Positions 62,906 to 64,000 of a stretch of 64,000 nt of DNA are shown here, piece by piece (the first letter of the stretch is position 1; each line of letters starts with the position of its first letter). Made by a program: the position numbers and the translations under genes. The notes beneath the pieces are model-generated. The model saw nothing but the letters and a program-made list of their open reading frames with translations, was not told the DNA's origin and made no database searches. The stretch comes from Atriophallophorus winterbourni. Its lineage: Eukaryota; Platyhelminthes; Trematoda; Plagiorchiida; Microphallidae. The stretch lies in NCBI GenBank assembly GCA_013407085.1, contig JACCGJ010001485.1:62001-126000 (forward strand), in the 5' to 3' direction.

Positions 62906-63111
62906 GTTTGTCATGGGTAGAGCAAATTCTTGGTGGTTCATAGCTCCGGTTTTATTGTTTTCAGTCGAATTGCAGCGATTGGTAAAAATTTTGTTAAGGA
63001 TAATTAGAAAATCGATGGGAACCTGAAAAGTTGTTTAACTTTTCTAGTGGCCGAACCAGTGGTTATAGTCTCTGAACGCAAAAATGTGTTGTTGCTGAGG
63101 TAAAATAATAA
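62906..63111 (+). other. Intron 45 start
   Basis: Ordinary intronic sequence after the gtttgt donor; nothing recognised. Confidence 0.5.
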
Positions 63112-63433
63112 CTAGTAGTAGTAGTAGCAGTAGTAGTAGATTAGTAGTAGTAGTAGCAGTAGTAGTAGTAGTATTGACAGTAGTAGTAGCAGTAGTTGTA
63201 GTATTGCTAGTAGTAGTAGTAGTATTGATAGTAGTAGTAGTATTGATAGTAGTAGTAGTATTGATAGTAGTAGTAGTACTAGTAGTATTTATAGTAGTAG
63301 TAGTAGTATTGATAGTAGTAGTAGTATTGATAGTAGTAGTAGTAGTAGCAGTAGTTGTTGTTGTTGTTTTATTAATATTATTATTAGTAGTAGTAGTAGT
63401 AATAGTAGTAGTAGTAGTAGTAGCAGTAGTAGT
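63112..63433. repeat. Imperfect (AGT)n microsatellite, about 320 bp
   Basis: AGT/TAG trinucleotide repeat interrupted by AGC, TTG and ATT variants, including a higher-order pattern AGTAGTAGTATTGAT repeated several times. Long valine-rich frames across it are meaningless. Confidence 0.95.
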
Positions 63434-64000
63434 ATAACAATAAGGATAAAAAATGTAATTAATTTTTTCTACACTCCTGTCCCCTCCCCACCAAAACCAG
63501 TGTCGCTCTATCTGCCCTTATCAGGTGGAGACAAGGAGATTAATTGATTGAATATTTTAGGTAAATCGTCATAGTACTGTCTACTTTACGCAACTTTTGG
63601 GGGAATTGATTGGAATATGTTTGGGACTGATCGTTTACTTTTACGCATGGGGCCACAGTTTCAACTGACCTTGACCTTGTTCACTTGTGTTTGATGTGTA
63701 TTAGGCAAATTAACCAATGATTCTGGTTATGCATACGTGATGTGATACTCCCTAGGCTTACTATAAGTTGTTTTGTTGTAAGGTAGAAACAGATGTGGTG
63801 GGTTGACTGCTGCTTATTCATGTTCCCCTGTCCTGATTATTACCTTTGTTCTAACAAAGCTTCTCTGTCAAAAGTGAAACGTTACTAAAAAACTGCTCTA
63901 ACCGATTGCACAGTTACGGTTGAGATTCGATTCACATTGTCGGGTCGGGTCGTCCGTCATGGCTGGCCGTTCTTTATGTGCTTAGCTCTTTCACGCCAGC
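63434..64000 (+). other. Intron end region with decayed repeats
   Basis: Near 63500-63530 a reverse-strand CTGATAAGGGCAGATAG with CTGGTTTTGG is a very decayed hammerhead-type repeat. Near 63858-63890 AAAGCTTCTCTGTCAAAAG then TGAAACGTTACT resembles the GCTTCTG-type motif. No exon was found. Confidence 0.4.

Noticed and set aside
63174..63437. 87-codon valine-rich frame
   Set aside because: It is the translation of an AGT microsatellite.

Overview
The window reads as animal nuclear DNA, most likely from a digenean flatworm (trematode). It carries 45 short plus-strand exons with GT-AG introns and no prokaryote-style operons. The introns are filled with remnants of RTE-like and CR1/Jockey-like non-LTR retrotransposons, Penelope-like elements, an LTR element and a pogo/Tigger transposon, plus many hammerhead-ribozyme-like repeats. 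The flatworm assignment is an inference from this combination; no species-specific marker was recognised.

Almost all coding sequence belongs to one giant plus-strand gene that runs off both ends. Its exons (about 15.6 kb, about 5,200 codons) encode some 28 immunoglobulin (I-set type) and 16 fibronectin type III domains, a titin/twitchin-family muscle protein. Nearly all boundaries between domain-bearing exons are phase 1, so whole domains can be duplicated or skipped without a frameshift. Neither the start codon, a kinase domain nor the stop codon is in the window.

Layout. 1-15.1 kb: Ig domains 1-9 and half of Ig 10, mostly each split by one intron, then a 1.7-kb exon packed with Ig domains. 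17.4-24.9 kb: an Ig exon followed by four near-identical 1.8-kb tandem cassettes (VEQ-rich linker plus Ig). 25.7-28.2 kb: one more Ig, an acidic PEVK-like spacer and a 49-nt micro-exon. 29.7-38.1 kb: three copies of a 3.26-3.30-kb cassette encoding FN3-Ig-Ig-FN3. 39-63 kb: diverged relatives of the same pattern (Ig-Ig-FN3-FN3, sometimes with a third FN3), ending in the first part of another FN3.

The most striking non-coding signal is a set of hammerhead-ribozyme-like motifs in introns. Two (8995-9051 and 16891-16976) keep every core nucleotide and all three helices and lie in sense orientation to the host pre-mRNA. More degenerate relatives occur throughout, including a 241-bp tandem dimer, a 170-bp inverted repeat with a motif in each arm, and one just downstream of a Penelope-like GIY-YIG remnant. 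Other points of interest are mosaic sequence among the 3.3-kb cassettes (gene conversion or unequal exchange), an apparent GT-TG intron before the FN3 exon at 57755, and an 81-nt stop-free, phase-preserving intron inside an Ig domain.
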